64,000 bases of DNA from Pantoea phytobeneficialis (lineage in GTDB: Bacteria; Pseudomonadota; Gammaproteobacteria; Enterobacterales; Enterobacteriaceae), in contig NZ_CP024637.1 in assembly GCF_009728735.1 (NCBI RefSeq), forward strand, positions 504,341-568,340, in the 5' to 3' direction. Under the pieces are notes generated by a model that saw only the letters and a list, made by a program, of their open reading frames with translations, searched no databases and had not been told where the DNA came from. The position numbers and the translations under genes are program-made. Position 1 is the stretch's first letter; each line of letters opens with the position of its first letter. Shown here piece after piece: positions 1 through 9,166 of the stretch.

Positions 1-458
1 AGGGGAGCGAAGCACTGAATTTTAGTCTGGTCGATCCCGACAACCGTCAGCCACCCGATTTTGCCCGGCTACAACAGATGCTGGCTGAGTCGCCGCCCTA
101 CAGCTGGCTCAATGGCCAGATAAAACAACAGGCGATCGCCGCGTTACTGTCTGTGCGCCAGCAACATGCGCCGTTGTTTGACACCGGTGCTTATCTGCCG
201 CTGGCAACCTCACGGGACGATGTGATTGCCTTTGCGCGCACCGACGGAGACGCAGCGCTGTTGGTGGTGGTGCCGCGTCTGCCGTTCACGGCGTTTCAGG
301 GGCAGTTGCCGCATCCGCTGCCGCGGGCACCGATTGATCTGCCCGCATCGCTGACTGCACGCCGCTACCGTGACGTGCTGCAAGGCGGCGAAATTGACGT
401 GGGCGATACGTTGATCAGCGCTGAGCCTTACCTGGTTTTATTTAGCAGCTCACAATAA
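1..458 (+). CDS. treY: Malto-oligosyltrehalose synthase, C-terminal part (5' end outside window)
   Basis: TreY converts the reducing end of maltodextrins into a trehalosyl end in the cytoplasm, the step before trehalose release by TreZ. The frame is open from base 3 and reads 151 codons to the TAA at 456-458, so only the tail of a roughly 830-residue GH13 protein is present. The family-typical FSLVDPDNR segment lies near the left edge and the TreY-like ALLVVVPRLP segment further on. glgX follows 100 bases downstream in the same direction, the usual glgX/treYZ neighbourhood. The internal ATG at 78 is not a real start, because conserved TreY sequence continues upstream of it. Confidence 0.85.
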   Translation, partial: GSEALNFSLVDPDNRQPPDFARLQQMLAESPPYSWLNGQIKQQAIAALLSVRQQHAPLFDTGAYLPLATSRDDVIAFARTDGDAALLVVVPRLPFTAFQGQLPHPLPRAPIDLPASLTARRYRDVLQGGEIDVGDTLISAEPYLVLFSSSQ

Positions 459-460
459 CT

Positions 461-520
461 GCGCGATAAATCGCGCCGCTACCGGATTCATACGACTCGT
501 AGCGGCGAGATTTATCGCGC
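461..520. repeat. Short palindromic repeat pair, inverted
   Basis: Two copies of the window-wide repeat (GCGCGATAAATCGCGCCGCTAC) face each other, 461-483 and 499-520, and can form one large hairpin. The left copy begins two bases after the treY stop codon. It may act as a terminator or a 3'-end stabiliser between treY and glgX. Confidence 0.8.
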
Positions 521-558
521 ATATCGAAATCAGGTGTTTATTTACAGGAGAGGGAACC

Positions 559-2640
559 ATGTCACACACCAAACCTGGCGTTATTACCGCCGGTTACAGC
601 TATCCGCTGGGGGCCAATTTCGATGGTGATGGGGTGAACTTTGCCCTGTTCTCCGCGCACGCTGAGCGCGTCGAACTCTGCCTGTACGATGACAGTGGAC
701 AGCATGAAATCGCCAGATTTGACCTGCCGGAGTACACCCATGAAGTCTGGCATGGTTATATTCCTGGCCTGCAACCTGGCGCGCTATATGGTTATCGCGT
801 ACACGGTCCGTTTGATCCGGAAAATGGTCACCGTTTTAACCCGCATAAGCTGCTGCTGGACCCCTACGCCCGTGATCTTTCCGGTGATATCGCCTGGAAC
901 GAGGCGCATTTCGCCTATGATTTACATCACGACGGCGAAGACAAGGATCTGACGTTTGATACCCACGACAGCGCCGCCTTTACACCAAAATGTCGGGTTA
1001 TCGATCCCAACGAATTCGACTGGCACGACCAAAACCGCCCCGTTATCCCCTGGTCGCAGGCCATCATCTATGAAACCCATGTCAAAGGCTTCACCCAGCT
1101 TAACCCGGCCATTCCTGAAGCGCTGCGTGGCACCTATGACGGCATGTCGCATCGCGCGTCGGTGAATTATCTCAAAAGCCTGGGCATCACCTCGGTCGAG
1201 TTATTGCCGGTGCACTGGTTTCCCGACGACCAGCATCTGCTGGATAAGGGACTGAAAAACTTCTGGGGTTACAACACGCTGAACTTCTTTTCCCCTGCGG
1301 CGCGCTATTTTGGCCCACGCGGTATCCAGGGGTTTCGCGATATGGTACGCGCGCTACACGATGCCGGTATCGAGGTGATTCTTGATGTGGTGTATAACCA
1401 CACGGCGGAGGGCAACGAACTGGGACCGACCCTGTCGTTTAAAGGCATCGACAACTACTCCTATTACCGCACCCTGGCGGATCAGCATCGTTACTACGTT
1501 AACGACACCGGCACCGGTAATACCGTCAACACCTCACACCCACGAGTGTTGCAGATGATTATGGATTCCCTGCGCTATTGGGCTGAATCGATGCATATCG
1601 ATGGTTTTCGCTTCGATCTTGGCACCATTCTGGGACGTGAACCCGGAGGGTTCGACCCACGCGGCGGCTTTTTTGATGCCATGACCCAGGACCCGGTGTT
1701 AGGGAAACTGAAACTGATCGGTGAACCCTGGGATATCGGCCCTGGCGGTTATCAGGTTGGCGCATTTCCACCTGGCTGGGCGGAGTGGAACGACAAATAT
1801 CGTGACACGGTACGTGAATACTGGAAAGGCGACAATGTCTCCAGCGATTTTGCCGCGCGTCTGCTCGGATCCGGCGATTTGTATGATCAACGTGGTCGCC
1901 GCCCGTGGGCCAGCATCAATTTTATCACCGCCCATGACGGCTTTACCCTGAATGACCTGGTGTCGTACAACGAAAAACACAATGAGGCCAACGGCGAAGA
2001 GAACAACGACGGTCACAACGACAATCGTTCGTATAATTACGGCGCAGAAGGCCCAACCGACGACGAACACATCAATGCGGTGCGTGAACGCCAGAAGCGC
2101 AATTTTCTCGCTACCCTGCTGTTTTCCCACGGTACCCCCATGATGCTGGCCGGTGACGAGTTTGGCCGCAGCCAGATGGGCAACAATAACGGTTACTGCC
2201 AGGACAGCGAAATCTCGTGGGTTCACTGGGAAAACCTGCCCGCCAGCGCCGACGCGCTGCGCGAATTTACTCGCCAGCTTATTCGGTTGCGCGCCAGTCA
2301 GCCGCTGCTGCATCGCGAGAACTGGCGCGACGGCATGGTGATTGAATGGTTCAACGCCGGTGGCGGCCTGCAACAGTCGGAGCACTGGGAAGAAGGCACG
2401 ACCCTCGGCATGTATATTGGCCGTCCCGACCTGCAAACCGTTGAGGGTATCTGGCATGACGTGTTGATGCTGTTTAACCCATTTGAAGGCAACGTGCCGT
2501 TCCGTATCCCACAGTTTGGTGAAGGAGGCTGGGTGCTGGAACTGAGTACCAGCGACAATTATCAACCCGGATTAGTGATCACCAAAGAGAAAGATTTCGA
2601 GCTGGAAGGCCGCAGCCTCGCGCTGTTCAGACGCCCCTGA
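559..2640 (+). CDS. glgX: Glycogen debranching enzyme, isoamylase type (GlgX/TreX)
   Basis: A cytoplasmic GH13 enzyme of 693 aa that hydrolyses alpha-1,6 branches in glycogen or limit dextrin. It has an N-terminal CBM48-like domain (about residues 12-110) followed by the (beta/alpha)8 domain with the four GH13 regions: DVVYNH at 276-281, nucleophile D353 in FRFDLG, acid/base E389 in IGEPWD, and H459-D460 in TAHD. The ATG at 559 follows an AGGAGAGG ribosome site. Placed after treY, it probably supplies debranched maltodextrin for trehalose synthesis (the TreX role), though GlgX of glycogen breakdown is the same family. Its last 14 bases overlap the 3' end of the convergent LysR gene. Confidence 0.93.
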   Translation: MSHTKPGVITAGYSYPLGANFDGDGVNFALFSAHAERVELCLYDDSGQHEIARFDLPEYTHEVWHGYIPGLQPGALYGYRVHGPFDPENGHRFNPHKLLLDPYARDLSGDIAWNEAHFAYDLHHDGEDKDLTFDTHDSAAFTPKCRVIDPNEFDWHDQNRPVIPWSQAIIYETHVKGFTQLNPAIPEALRGTYDGMSHRASVNYLKSLGITSVELLPVHWFPDDQHLLDKGLKNFWGYNTLNFFSPAARYFGPRGIQGFRDMVRALHDAGIEVILDVVYNHTAEGNELGPTLSFKGIDNYSYYRTLADQHRYYVNDTGTGNTVNTSHPRVLQMIMDSLRYWAESMHIDGFRFDLGTILGREPGGFDPRGGFFDAMTQDPVLGKLKLIGEPWDIGPGGYQVGAFPPGWAEWNDKYRDTVREYWKGDNVSSDFAARLLGSGDLYDQRGRRPWASINFITAHDGFTLNDLVSYNEKHNEANGEENNDGHNDNRSYNYGAEGPTDDEHINAVRERQKRNFLATLLFSHGTPMMLAGDEFGRSQMGNNNGYCQDSEISWVHWENLPASADALREFTRQLIRLRASQPLLHRENWRDGMVIEWFNAGGGLQQSEHWEEGTTLGMYIGRPDLQTVEGIWHDVLMLFNPFEGNVPFRIPQFGEGGWVLELSTSDNYQPGLVITKEKDFELEGRSLALFRRP

Positions 2641-3535
2641 GACGTTGTGGAAACACCGCAATCAGCCAGTCAATAAACACCCGCAACCGCTGCGTCACAT
2701 GGCGGTTTTGCGGGTAAACCACATGAAACGGATAGGCGGCCGGTCGCCAGGGTTTGAGGATCTCCACCAGCGCCCCTCGTTGCTGCGCTTCCGCAGTGGC
2801 ATAGGTAAAGGTCTGGATTATCCCCAGCCCGGCCAATGCCGCCGCCAGATGTGCGTTGCTCTCGTTGACACCGATACGGTGCTCGCTCTTGATCTCGGTT
2901 CTCTCCCCCTCACGCATAAAGCGAAACGGAAACGGACGCCCACTTTGTGGTGACAGGTAGCTGATCAACCGGTGGCCGTTTTTTAACTCATCCGGGTAAG
3001 CTGGCACGCCAAAAGCTTTCAGATAGCCGGGTGTGGCGCAGGTAATCATGGTGGCATTGCCGATATGGCGGGCGATCAACGATGAATCGCTCAGCGGCCC
3101 ACCGCGAATCACGCAATCGACGTTGTCGCTGATCAAATCCACTGCGCGATCCGACACCCCCAGATCAATGCGGATATCAGGATAACGCGCGAGAAAATCG
3201 GGGAGCGCCGGAATCAGCACATCGCGGGCGGTTGAGCCGCCAACATCAATGCGCAGATGTCCACGCAAACGGCTGCTGACCACGTTAAACGACGCATCGA
3301 TATCCTCCAGGTCGCGCACGATACGCAGCGCTTTTTCGTAGTAATCGCGCCCTTCCGCCGTCACCGTGACGCGGCGCGTGGTGCGTTGCAGCAAGCGAAT
3401 CCCCAGATGCGCCTCCAGCTCCTGCACCAGCTTGCTCAAGGTAGCATTCGGCATATCGAGTGAATCCGCCGCGCGGGTAAAATTCCCCGCTTCCACCACG
3501 CGGGCAAACGCCCTGATCGCCAGCAGTTGATCCAT
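2627..3535 (-). CDS. LysR-family transcriptional regulator
   Basis: 302 aa. The N-terminal winged helix-turn-helix (about residues 3-62, AxxLxxxNATLSKLVQELEAHLG pattern) is followed by a LysR substrate-binding domain. The HTH and the LLQRTTRRV segment resemble the CrgA/DhfR-type subgroup. It is divergent from the SDR gene at 3668 across 132 bases, the usual arrangement for a LysR protein controlling its neighbour, so regulation of that SDR is the likely job (inference). The inducer cannot be read from sequence. The 3' end overlaps the end of glgX by 14 bases with no terminator between them. Confidence 0.88.
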   Translation of the reverse strand: MDQLLAIRAFARVVEAGNFTRAADSLDMPNATLSKLVQELEAHLGIRLLQRTTRRVTVTAEGRDYYEKALRIVRDLEDIDASFNVVSSRLRGHLRIDVGGSTARDVLIPALPDFLARYPDIRIDLGVSDRAVDLISDNVDCVIRGGPLSDSSLIARHIGNATMITCATPGYLKAFGVPAYPDELKNGHRLISYLSPQSGRPFPFRFMREGERTEIKSEHRIGVNESNAHLAAALAGLGIIQTFTYATAEAQQRGALVEILKPWRPAAYPFHVVYPQNRHVTQRLRVFIDWLIAVFPQRLRGV

Positions 3536-3667
3536 TGCGCCCTCAGTTATTATCCATGTATGTGAATAGTCCTTTTCATTTTACACGATTTATCACTAAA
3601 CGCGGCAAGGTTACATTGCGTCCATGCACTACACGACACGTTAAATCATCAATCTGGAGAGACAAAC

Positions 3668-4417
3668 ATGAACGCATCACTGAAAGGTAAAATTGCATTG
3701 GTTACCGGTGGCACCAGCGGTATCGGTCTGGCGTCAGCACAAGTCCTGGCAGCACGCGGCGCGCAGGTGTTTATTACCGGACGCCGTCAGGCAGAACTCG
3801 ATGCCGCCGTCGCCAGCATTGGCGCAGCCGCTACCGGCATTCGCGCTGATGCGTCGGTCCTGAGCGATCTCGACGCCGTATATGCTCAAATCGCCCAACA
3901 GGCTGGCCGCCTTGATATCCTGTTCGCCAACGCCGGTGGCGGCGATATGTTGCCGCTCGGCAGCATCACCGAAGAACATTTTGACCGTATCTTTGGCACC
4001 AACGTACGTGGCGTATTATTCACCGTACAAAAAGCGCTGCCGTTGCTGAGTGACAAGGCGTCGGTAATTCTTACCGCCTCCACCACCTCGGTGAAAGGCA
4101 CCGCCGGATTCAGCGTCTACAGTGCCAGCAAAGCCGCAGTGCGTAACTTTGCCCGCTCATGGGCGCTGGATGTGAAAGAACGCGGCATCCGCATCAACGT
4201 GGTCAGCCCTGGTCCGATTCGTACCCCAGGGTTAGGTGAACTGGTTAGCGAAGAGCAGCGTCAGGGTTTGTTTGATGCGCTGGCCGCGCAGGTGCCGCTG
4301 GGCCGTCTCGGTGAGCCGGAAGAGATTGGTAAGGTAGTGGCGTTTCTGGCCTCCGACGATTCCAGCTTTATTAACGCCACCGAACTGTTTGTTGATGGTG
4401 GTATGGCGCAGATTTAG
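3668..4417 (+). CDS. Short-chain dehydrogenase/reductase (SDR)
   Basis: 249 aa classical SDR using NAD(P)H in the cytoplasm. The cofactor motif TGGTSGIG is at 13-20, NAG at 88-90, and the catalytic triad is S138, Y151 and K155. The G-R-R segment after beta-2 (GRRQAEL) suggests a preference for NADPH, as in many glucose/ribitol-type SDRs. The start follows a GGAGAG site. The substrate is unknown. The gene is divergent from the LysR regulator at 2627-3535 and probably controlled by it. It ends 6 bases from the stop of the convergent SDR at 4424. Confidence 0.88.
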   Translation: MNASLKGKIALVTGGTSGIGLASAQVLAARGAQVFITGRRQAELDAAVASIGAAATGIRADASVLSDLDAVYAQIAQQAGRLDILFANAGGGDMLPLGSITEEHFDRIFGTNVRGVLFTVQKALPLLSDKASVILTASTTSVKGTAGFSVYSASKAAVRNFARSWALDVKERGIRINVVSPGPIRTPGLGELVSEEQRQGLFDALAAQVPLGRLGEPEEIGKVVAFLASDDSSFINATELFVDGGMAQI

Positions 4418-4423
4418 TTGTCA

Positions 4424-5152
4424 TTACGCGGTTAAATACCCGCCATCCACCGGTAAAATAATCCCGGTAATAAACGACGCCGCCGGACTGCACAGGAAGG
4501 TCACCGCCTGTGCCACATCGTCCGGCTGGCCCCAACGTTTCAGCGGCGTGCGTGACAGAATCGGTTGCGCACGTTGCGGATCATCCTGCAACGCCTGGGT
4601 TAATGGTGTTGCAATCCACCCCGGCGCAACGGCATTAACGCGGATTCCCTCCTCCGCCCAGGCAATCGCCAGTGACTTGGTGAGCTGCATAATCCCGCCC
4701 TTGCTGGCGCTGTACCCCGGAACCAAACCGCCACCAAAAAAACTCAGCATCGACGCAGTATTAACGATACACCCCTGGCTTTGCGCCAACTTTTCACGCG
4801 CGGCACGACAACAGCGCATTGTTCCGCTGAGGTTAATATCAATCACTTTTTCAAACACCTCCACCTCATGCTCCCTGCCCCGGCTGATAATCCCGGCACA
4901 GTTCACCAACAGGTCGAGTTGCGGTAACGCGCCGAACACATCCATGATCGCCTGGTTATCACGCACATCCAGTTCCTGAATGCGAACCCGTTCGCTGGCG
5001 GCTAACTGATGCTGCTCGCTGCCGACACCCGCCGCGATCACCTCCGCACCGAGGCTGGCAAGCTGGCTGACAATACCGGCGCCGATGCCACTGGTGCCCC
5101 CCGTGACCAGCGCGGTTTTCCCGGCAAACAATGTCGGGTGAAAAGTCATCAT
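4424..5152 (-). CDS. SDR family oxidoreductase
   Basis: 242 aa classical [11 protein letters not shown] at 17-24, NCAG near 84-87, catalytic S134, Y147 and K151. It most resembles gluconate-5-dehydrogenase and 3-oxoacyl-reductase-like sequences, but the substrate is not determined. It lies 15 bases downstream of the cupin gene at 5168-5707 on the same strand, so the two are probably one transcript serving one catabolic step pair. Two ATG codons (5152 and 5149) follow an AGGGAGA ribosome site; the first is used here. It is convergent with the SDR at 3668. Confidence 0.87.
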   Translation of the reverse strand: MMTFHPTLFAGKTALVTGGTSGIGAGIVSQLASLGAEVIAAGVGSEQHQLAASERVRIQELDVRDNQAIMDVFGALPQLDLLVNCAGIISRGREHEVEVFEKVIDINLSGTMRCCRAAREKLAQSQGCIVNTASMLSFFGGGLVPGYSASKGGIMQLTKSLAIAWAEEGIRVNAVAPGWIATPLTQALQDDPQRAQPILSRTPLKRWGQPDDVAQAVTFLCSPAASFITGIILPVDGGYLTA

Positions 5153-5167
5153 GCGGGTTCTCCCTGT

Positions 5168-5707
5168 CTAACGAATAAATTGATCGACAAAATCGCTACC
5201 CAATCCGACCGCGTCGTAGTGCTCACGGCACATCGCGATTTTAGTGAACACATCCTCGAACCCAATATGCTCTCCCCAGGGATCGACGTAATACATACAG
5301 CCATGTACCTGGAACAGGGTGATCATCTCTTCCACGTCCGGGTCAACCACCAACGTATGCGTCTCGCCTGGCGGTTCGAAGACGTAACCGCCTTCTACCG
5401 CTTCCCAGTCATGTTCGAGATAGCGCCAGCGTCCTTTCAGCACAAAAGCATGAACCGGGGCAGGATGACGGTGACGACTCAGCACCCCGGACTTGCGTAC
5501 TTTCAGCAAGTTCATCCAGTAACCGGCAGACCGGTTGAGGCATAGCGGGCGAAACCAGACGTTTTCTGCCTGGGGCACCCAGATACGGTCGTCCAGTGGT
5601 ACCGCGTTCGGGATGACCAGGTCCGGCACCATTTCGGCGGGCTGGCTGAACTGATAAGGCATACGACGCAGGGTTTCTGCGTCCGGTGAGGTGTCATTAC
5701 GCTTCAT
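5168..5707 (-). CDS. Cupin protein of the 2,4'-dihydroxyacetophenone dioxygenase family
   Basis: 179 aa single-domain cupin. The metal-ligand pattern H79-x-H81 (with H86 nearby) and H117 in PPGETH fits a mononuclear iron/zinc cupin. Overall sequence matches what I know of 2,4'-dihydroxyacetophenone dioxygenase-like proteins, which cleave a C-C bond in a side chain next to a ketone. Most annotated members are uncharacterised, so the substrate is inference only. It heads a minus-strand pair with the SDR at 4424 and is divergent from an ACS-family transporter at 5988, suggesting a small uptake-and-breakdown locus. The 280-base divergent region holds palindromic operator-like sites. Confidence 0.75.
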   Translation of the reverse strand: MKRNDTSPDAETLRRMPYQFSQPAEMVPDLVIPNAVPLDDRIWVPQAENVWFRPLCLNRSAGYWMNLLKVRKSGVLSRHRHPAPVHAFVLKGRWRYLEHDWEAVEGGYVFEPPGETHTLVVDPDVEEMITLFQVHGCMYYVDPWGEHIGFEDVFTKIAMCREHYDAVGLGSDFVDQFIR

Positions 5708-5810
5708 CGCTGACTCCGTTTTATTAACAATTAAGTTACATAGATTTAGTCGCTGATAACGGCTGTTGGCAACAGGCCACAGGTTGAAATGTGGACACCA
5801 TCACGAAAAT

Positions 5811-5837
5811 CTGACATGTTATAATTAAGTATAACAT
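5811..5837. promoter_or_regulatory. Operator-like palindrome in cupin/MFS divergent region
   Basis: ATGTTATA at 5816-5823 and TATAACAT at 5830-5837 are perfect 8-base inverted arms around ATTAAG. CTGACATGT at 5811-5819 overlaps the left arm and recurs at 5954. Probably the binding site of an unidentified regulator. Confidence 0.5.
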
Positions 5838-5953
5838 CAGCGTATCCTCCTGAATACAGGAGCGCCATAGCGCGCAAATTCCGCCATTTGTGATCGCTAT
5901 CTAAACAATAAACTCTGCCTCTTGCCGCTTTCACCTGACCCATGACTATTATT

Positions 5954-5965
5954 CTGACATGTCAG
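5954..5965. promoter_or_regulatory. 12-bp perfect palindrome upstream of MFS gene
   Basis: CTGACATGTCAG is self-complementary and lies 22 bases before the ATG at 5988. Its first nine bases repeat those at 5811-5819, suggesting two sites for one regulator of the divergent pair. Confidence 0.5.
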
Positions 5966-5987
5966 TTAACAACAACAGGATATCGCT

Positions 5988-7310
5988 ATGTCATCGCATC
6001 AGGTTGTGGGCAGGAAACGTTGGTTTGTTGCTTTTGTGTTACTTTTGGGCGGTTTTATCAACTATCTCGATCGCGCCAGCCTGGCGGTGGCCGCGCCATC
6101 GATGATGGCTGACCTGCATCTCACCAACACCGACATTGGGTTAATGGGGTCGGTGTTTTCCCTGTTTTTTGCCTTTAGCCAGTTTCCGGCTGGCTGGCTG
6201 GCGGATCGCTTTGGTCCCCGTAAGGTGTATGCTTCGGCAGCCTCCTTGTGGGGACTGTCGACTATGATCACCGGGTTATGCACCAGCCTACCGGCGCTGC
6301 TGGGCGCCCGTGCCTTGCTGGGGATGACCGAAGCCCCCGGCTGGCCGACCTCCGCCAAAATCACCTCGATTTGGTTTCCGCGCAAAGAACGGGCGCTGGC
6401 AAGTTCCATCTGGGATGCTTCCTCACGGTGGGGACTGGCATTCGCCCCACCGCTGCTGGTGTTGATGAGCCTGCATTTTGGTTGGGGAGCGCTGTTTTAT
6501 CTGGCGGGTAGCCTTGGGGTAATTTTTGGCCTGATCTTCTTCTGTCTCTATCGCCATCCGGAGCAACATCAGGGGCTTGGTGATGCGGAGAAGCAGTACA
6601 TTGTCGCTGGTGGCGGTGGCAGCGTCTCCAACATCCCCCGCGGCAAACGCGTGAAATGGCGTGAGTTGTTCCGCTATCAATCGATGTGGGGAATGATGCT
6701 TGGCTGGTTTTGCTACATTTGGCTGTTCAATATCTTTGTCACCTTTCTGCCCCTGTATCTGATGAAAACCCAGCATCTCTCCCTGAGCAGCATGGGGGTG
6801 TACGCCAGCATTCCTTATCTCGCCGGTATTGTGGGTGCCGCGCTGGGCGGTTATGCGGTGAAATGGCTGATCGATCAGCGCAAAGTGGCCGAACCACTCA
6901 AGGCGAAAAAAGTGGTGATTATGGTCGCGGCCTTAATCAGCGGCGCAACCACCGTTGCCGTGCCTTTTTGTGATTCGCTGATCGGCGCACTCAGCATGAT
7001 GACAGTGGCGATGTTTTTCCTCTCCGCCGTCTCCTGTACCTGCTGGGCGATCCCTGGCGATGTCGCGACCAATGATATTGTCGGTTCCGTATGCGGCATC
7101 CAGAACTTCGGCGGCTTCTTTGCCGGCGCGCTTTCACCGTTGGTCACTGGCTATATTGCCGATGTCACCGGTTCTTACGCGCTGGCCTTTATCAGCGGGG
7201 GCGTCATCGCGGCCCTGGCCGGGTTGTGTTACTGGCTGCTGGTACGTAAACCGATTGAACATCGCGATGCGCCTGTCGCCCGTGACACCGTGCCGGTCAG
7301 CAATCTTTGA
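5988..7310 (+). CDS. MFS transporter, anion:cation symporter (ACS) family
   Basis: 440 aa, 12 predicted membrane segments with a basic-rich central loop (around residues 205-230). The MFS loop 2-3 signature appears as GWLADRFGPRK near residues 65-75. The N-terminal layout (WFVAFVLLLGGFINYLDRAS) is typical of ACS members that take up organic anions such as hexuronates, tartrate or phthalate. The ATG follows an ACAGGA site. It is divergent from the cupin-SDR pair and probably imports their substrate (inference from position). The gene for the SnoaL-like secreted protein starts 102 bases downstream on the same strand. Confidence 0.88.
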   Translation: MSSHQVVGRKRWFVAFVLLLGGFINYLDRASLAVAAPSMMADLHLTNTDIGLMGSVFSLFFAFSQFPAGWLADRFGPRKVYASAASLWGLSTMITGLCTSLPALLGARALLGMTEAPGWPTSAKITSIWFPRKERALASSIWDASSRWGLAFAPPLLVLMSLHFGWGALFYLAGSLGVIFGLIFFCLYRHPEQHQGLGDAEKQYIVAGGGGSVSNIPRGKRVKWRELFRYQSMWGMMLGWFCYIWLFNIFVTFLPLYLMKTQHLSLSSMGVYASIPYLAGIVGAALGGYAVKWLIDQRKVAEPLKAKKVVIMVAALISGATTVAVPFCDSLIGALSMMTVAMFFLSAVSCTCWAIPGDVATNDIVGSVCGIQNFGGFFAGALSPLVTGYIADVTGSYALAFISGGVIAALAGLCYWLLVRKPIEHRDAPVARDTVPVSNL

Positions 7311-7412
7311 AAAATGCGTTAATGGCCGTGGCGGTAGCCAAATCTTATTTGTCAGGTGGGTAATTCTTGCTATCCATGAAGGCGAGGAAATCACTTAACG
7401 AAAGGGAATCAG

Positions 7413-7865
7413 ATGAAAAAATCACTTACCGCCGTTGCTGCATTGCTGATGGTTTCAGGTTCTGCGCTTGCTGCCACCCCGGCCAGTTGCGTGAAGGTGG
7501 ACCAGCAGCAAATCGAAGCTTTATTTGATAAATGGAATGCAGCGTTAAAAACGGGCAACGCGAAGCAGGTTTCCGACCTGTATCTGGAGGATGCGGTGCT
7601 CCTGCCGACGGTATCAAACCGGGTGCGTCTGACTGAAGCGGAGCGTATTGATTACTTTGCGCATTTTATGGCCAATAAGCCGAGCGGCAAGATTGATAGC
7701 CGTACCATTCGCATCGGTTGTAACAAAGCGGTTGATACCGGCACCTATACCTTCACTTATGCCGACAAGCCTGCGGTTTCCGCCCGTTATACCTTTACTT
7801 ATGCCTGGACGGGTAGCGAATGGAAAATATCCACCCACCACTCGTCCGCCATGCCGGAGGGATAA
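7413..7865 (+). CDS. Secreted SgcJ/EcaC-family (SnoaL-like, DUF4440-type) protein
   Basis: 150 aa with a clear Sec signal peptide (MKKSLTAVAALLMVSGSALA, cleavage near residue 21). The mature part looks like the SgcJ/EcaC/DUF4440 branch of the NTF2/SnoaL cone fold: a WNAALKTGNAKQVSDLY helix, then an ALLP-like strand and a C-terminal W-K-I-S-T-H-H-S strand. Two cysteines (C26 and C103) could form a disulfide in the periplasm. Function is unknown for the family. An AAAGGGA site precedes the ATG. It is convergent with the alpha-hydroxyacid dehydrogenase gene, whose stop lies 6 bases beyond its own stop. Confidence 0.8.
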   Translation: MKKSLTAVAALLMVSGSALAATPASCVKVDQQQIEALFDKWNAALKTGNAKQVSDLYLEDAVLLPTVSNRVRLTEAERIDYFAHFMANKPSGKIDSRTIRIGCNKAVDTGTYTFTYADKPAVSARYTFTYAWTGSEWKISTHHSSAMPEG

Positions 7866-7871
7866 CCCCGA

Positions 7872-9038
7872 TCAATTGTGCCAGTTCTGCTGGCTTACGC
7901 CATTAATATCATGCACCAGGCCAGGATGCAGATCCCTGGGGGAACTGCATCCCAACTGCGCCAGGGTGCGATCTATTTCGGCAATCATCGATTGCAGCGT
8001 GGCATTCACCAGCGCTTCACCTCCCGCCGCCACGGCATACAGCAGTGGCCGCCCGAGCAACACCGCATTGGCACCCAGCGCCAGCGCTTTCACCACATCA
8101 GTCCCCCGCCGAAAACCGCTGTCGATAAGGATGGAGAAATCTGGTCCCACCGCTGCGCGAATGGCTGCCAACACCTGCATCGGGCTGAAGGTGCCGTCCA
8201 GCTGACGGCCACCGTGATTGGACAATACAATGCCGTCGAACCCCAGTTGTCGGGCAATCAGCGCATCCTGTTCGGTCATAATGCCTTTGATATACAACGG
8301 CCCCAACCATAACTCGCGCACCCAGCGCAGGGTTTCCCAATTGAGGGTGGGATCCATCTGTTGGGCAAAATAGGTGGCAGCGTTCAGACCACGTTGATAT
8401 TCCGCAGGAAGATAGGGTTTGAGATTACCAAACCCCGGCATTCCGGCCGGACGTAACGTGCGCCATACCCAACCTGGATGGCTGGCGACATCGGCCAGGG
8501 CTTTGACGGAGAGTTTAAGTGGTCGCCGGTAGTGTGATTTATCGCGCTCACGGTTACCGAAATGTACCGCATCCACGGACACCACCAGCGCGGAACATCC
8601 CGCTGTCTGGGCACGTTCAATCAGACTCGCAGTGACCTGGCGGTCTTTCAACACATACAACTGGAACCAGCGTGGTCCCTGACTCACCGCAGCGCTCTCT
8701 TCCAGCGAGGCAGTGGACACCGTGCTCTGGATATATCCGATCCCATTTTGTGCTGCGGCGCGCGCCAGCATTAAATCGGCCTGGTAACGCAACATGCCAT
8801 TGTAGCCGGTTGGTGCCACCAGTAACGGTGCCGCCATTGAGTCATTGGCGAGTGACGTTTGCAGACTGCGCCTGCTGGCATCCTTCAATACCGCCGGTTT
8901 AAACATCCAACGGGCGAAGACCTCACGATTATGGCGCAGCGTTTGCTCGTCATCGGCACCACCATCAACATAATCAAAGGCAAATCCCGGCAGCGCACGC
9001 TGCGCTGCCCGGCGTAAATTTTCCCAGTTAATCACCAT
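7872..9038 (-). CDS. FMN-dependent alpha-hydroxyacid dehydrogenase (L-lactate dehydrogenase-like)
   Basis: 388 aa TIM-barrel flavoenzyme of the LldD/glycolate oxidase/mandelate dehydrogenase family; it oxidises 2-hydroxy acids to 2-oxo acids. Visible hallmarks are FDYVDGGA at 21-28, FQLY at 125-128, active-site K251 and the SNHGGRQLDG motif with catalytic H275, followed by the FMN-phosphate loop DSGFRRG near 306-312. It is slightly shorter than E. coli LldD (396 aa) and differs enough that lactate specificity is not assured; no lldP or lldR neighbour is present. It stands alone, convergent with the SnoaL-like gene and separated from fetB by a repeat-bearing gap. Confidence 0.87.
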   Translation of the reverse strand: MVINWENLRRAAQRALPGFAFDYVDGGADDEQTLRHNREVFARWMFKPAVLKDASRRSLQTSLANDSMAAPLLVAPTGYNGMLRYQADLMLARAAAQNGIGYIQSTVSTASLEESAAVSQGPRWFQLYVLKDRQVTASLIERAQTAGCSALVVSVDAVHFGNRERDKSHYRRPLKLSVKALADVASHPGWVWRTLRPAGMPGFGNLKPYLPAEYQRGLNAATYFAQQMDPTLNWETLRWVRELWLGPLYIKGIMTEQDALIARQLGFDGIVLSNHGGRQLDGTFSPMQVLAAIRAAVGPDFSILIDSGFRRGTDVVKALALGANAVLLGRPLLYAVAAGGEALVNATLQSMIAEIDRTLAQLGCSSPRDLHPGLVHDINGVSQQNWHN

Positions 9039-9133
9039 ATTGGCGAGTTAATCCCTGTTGGTTAGGTGGTTGAGACAGAGTAGATGGGGGGATGGGTGTT
9101 GTCGATAGTTTCTGGTGTCGTGCATCCTTTGCT

Positions 9134-9155
9134 GCGGCGCAATAAATCGCGCCGC
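9134..9155. repeat. Short palindromic repeat copy
   Basis: GCGGCGC and GCGCCGC arms flank AATAAATC. A member of the window-wide family, it lies just past the 3' end of fetB and before the promoter of the hydroxyacid dehydrogenase gene. Confidence 0.8.
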
Positions 9156-9166
9156 TAACCATCGGT

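Noticed and set aside
1699..2565. 288-codon antisense frame across glgX
   Set aside because: Shadow of glgX, whose catalytic motifs lie on the plus strand.
5746..5943. 65-codon minus-strand frame in the cupin/transporter gap
   Set aside because: No similarity to known proteins, and it covers the palindromic control region.
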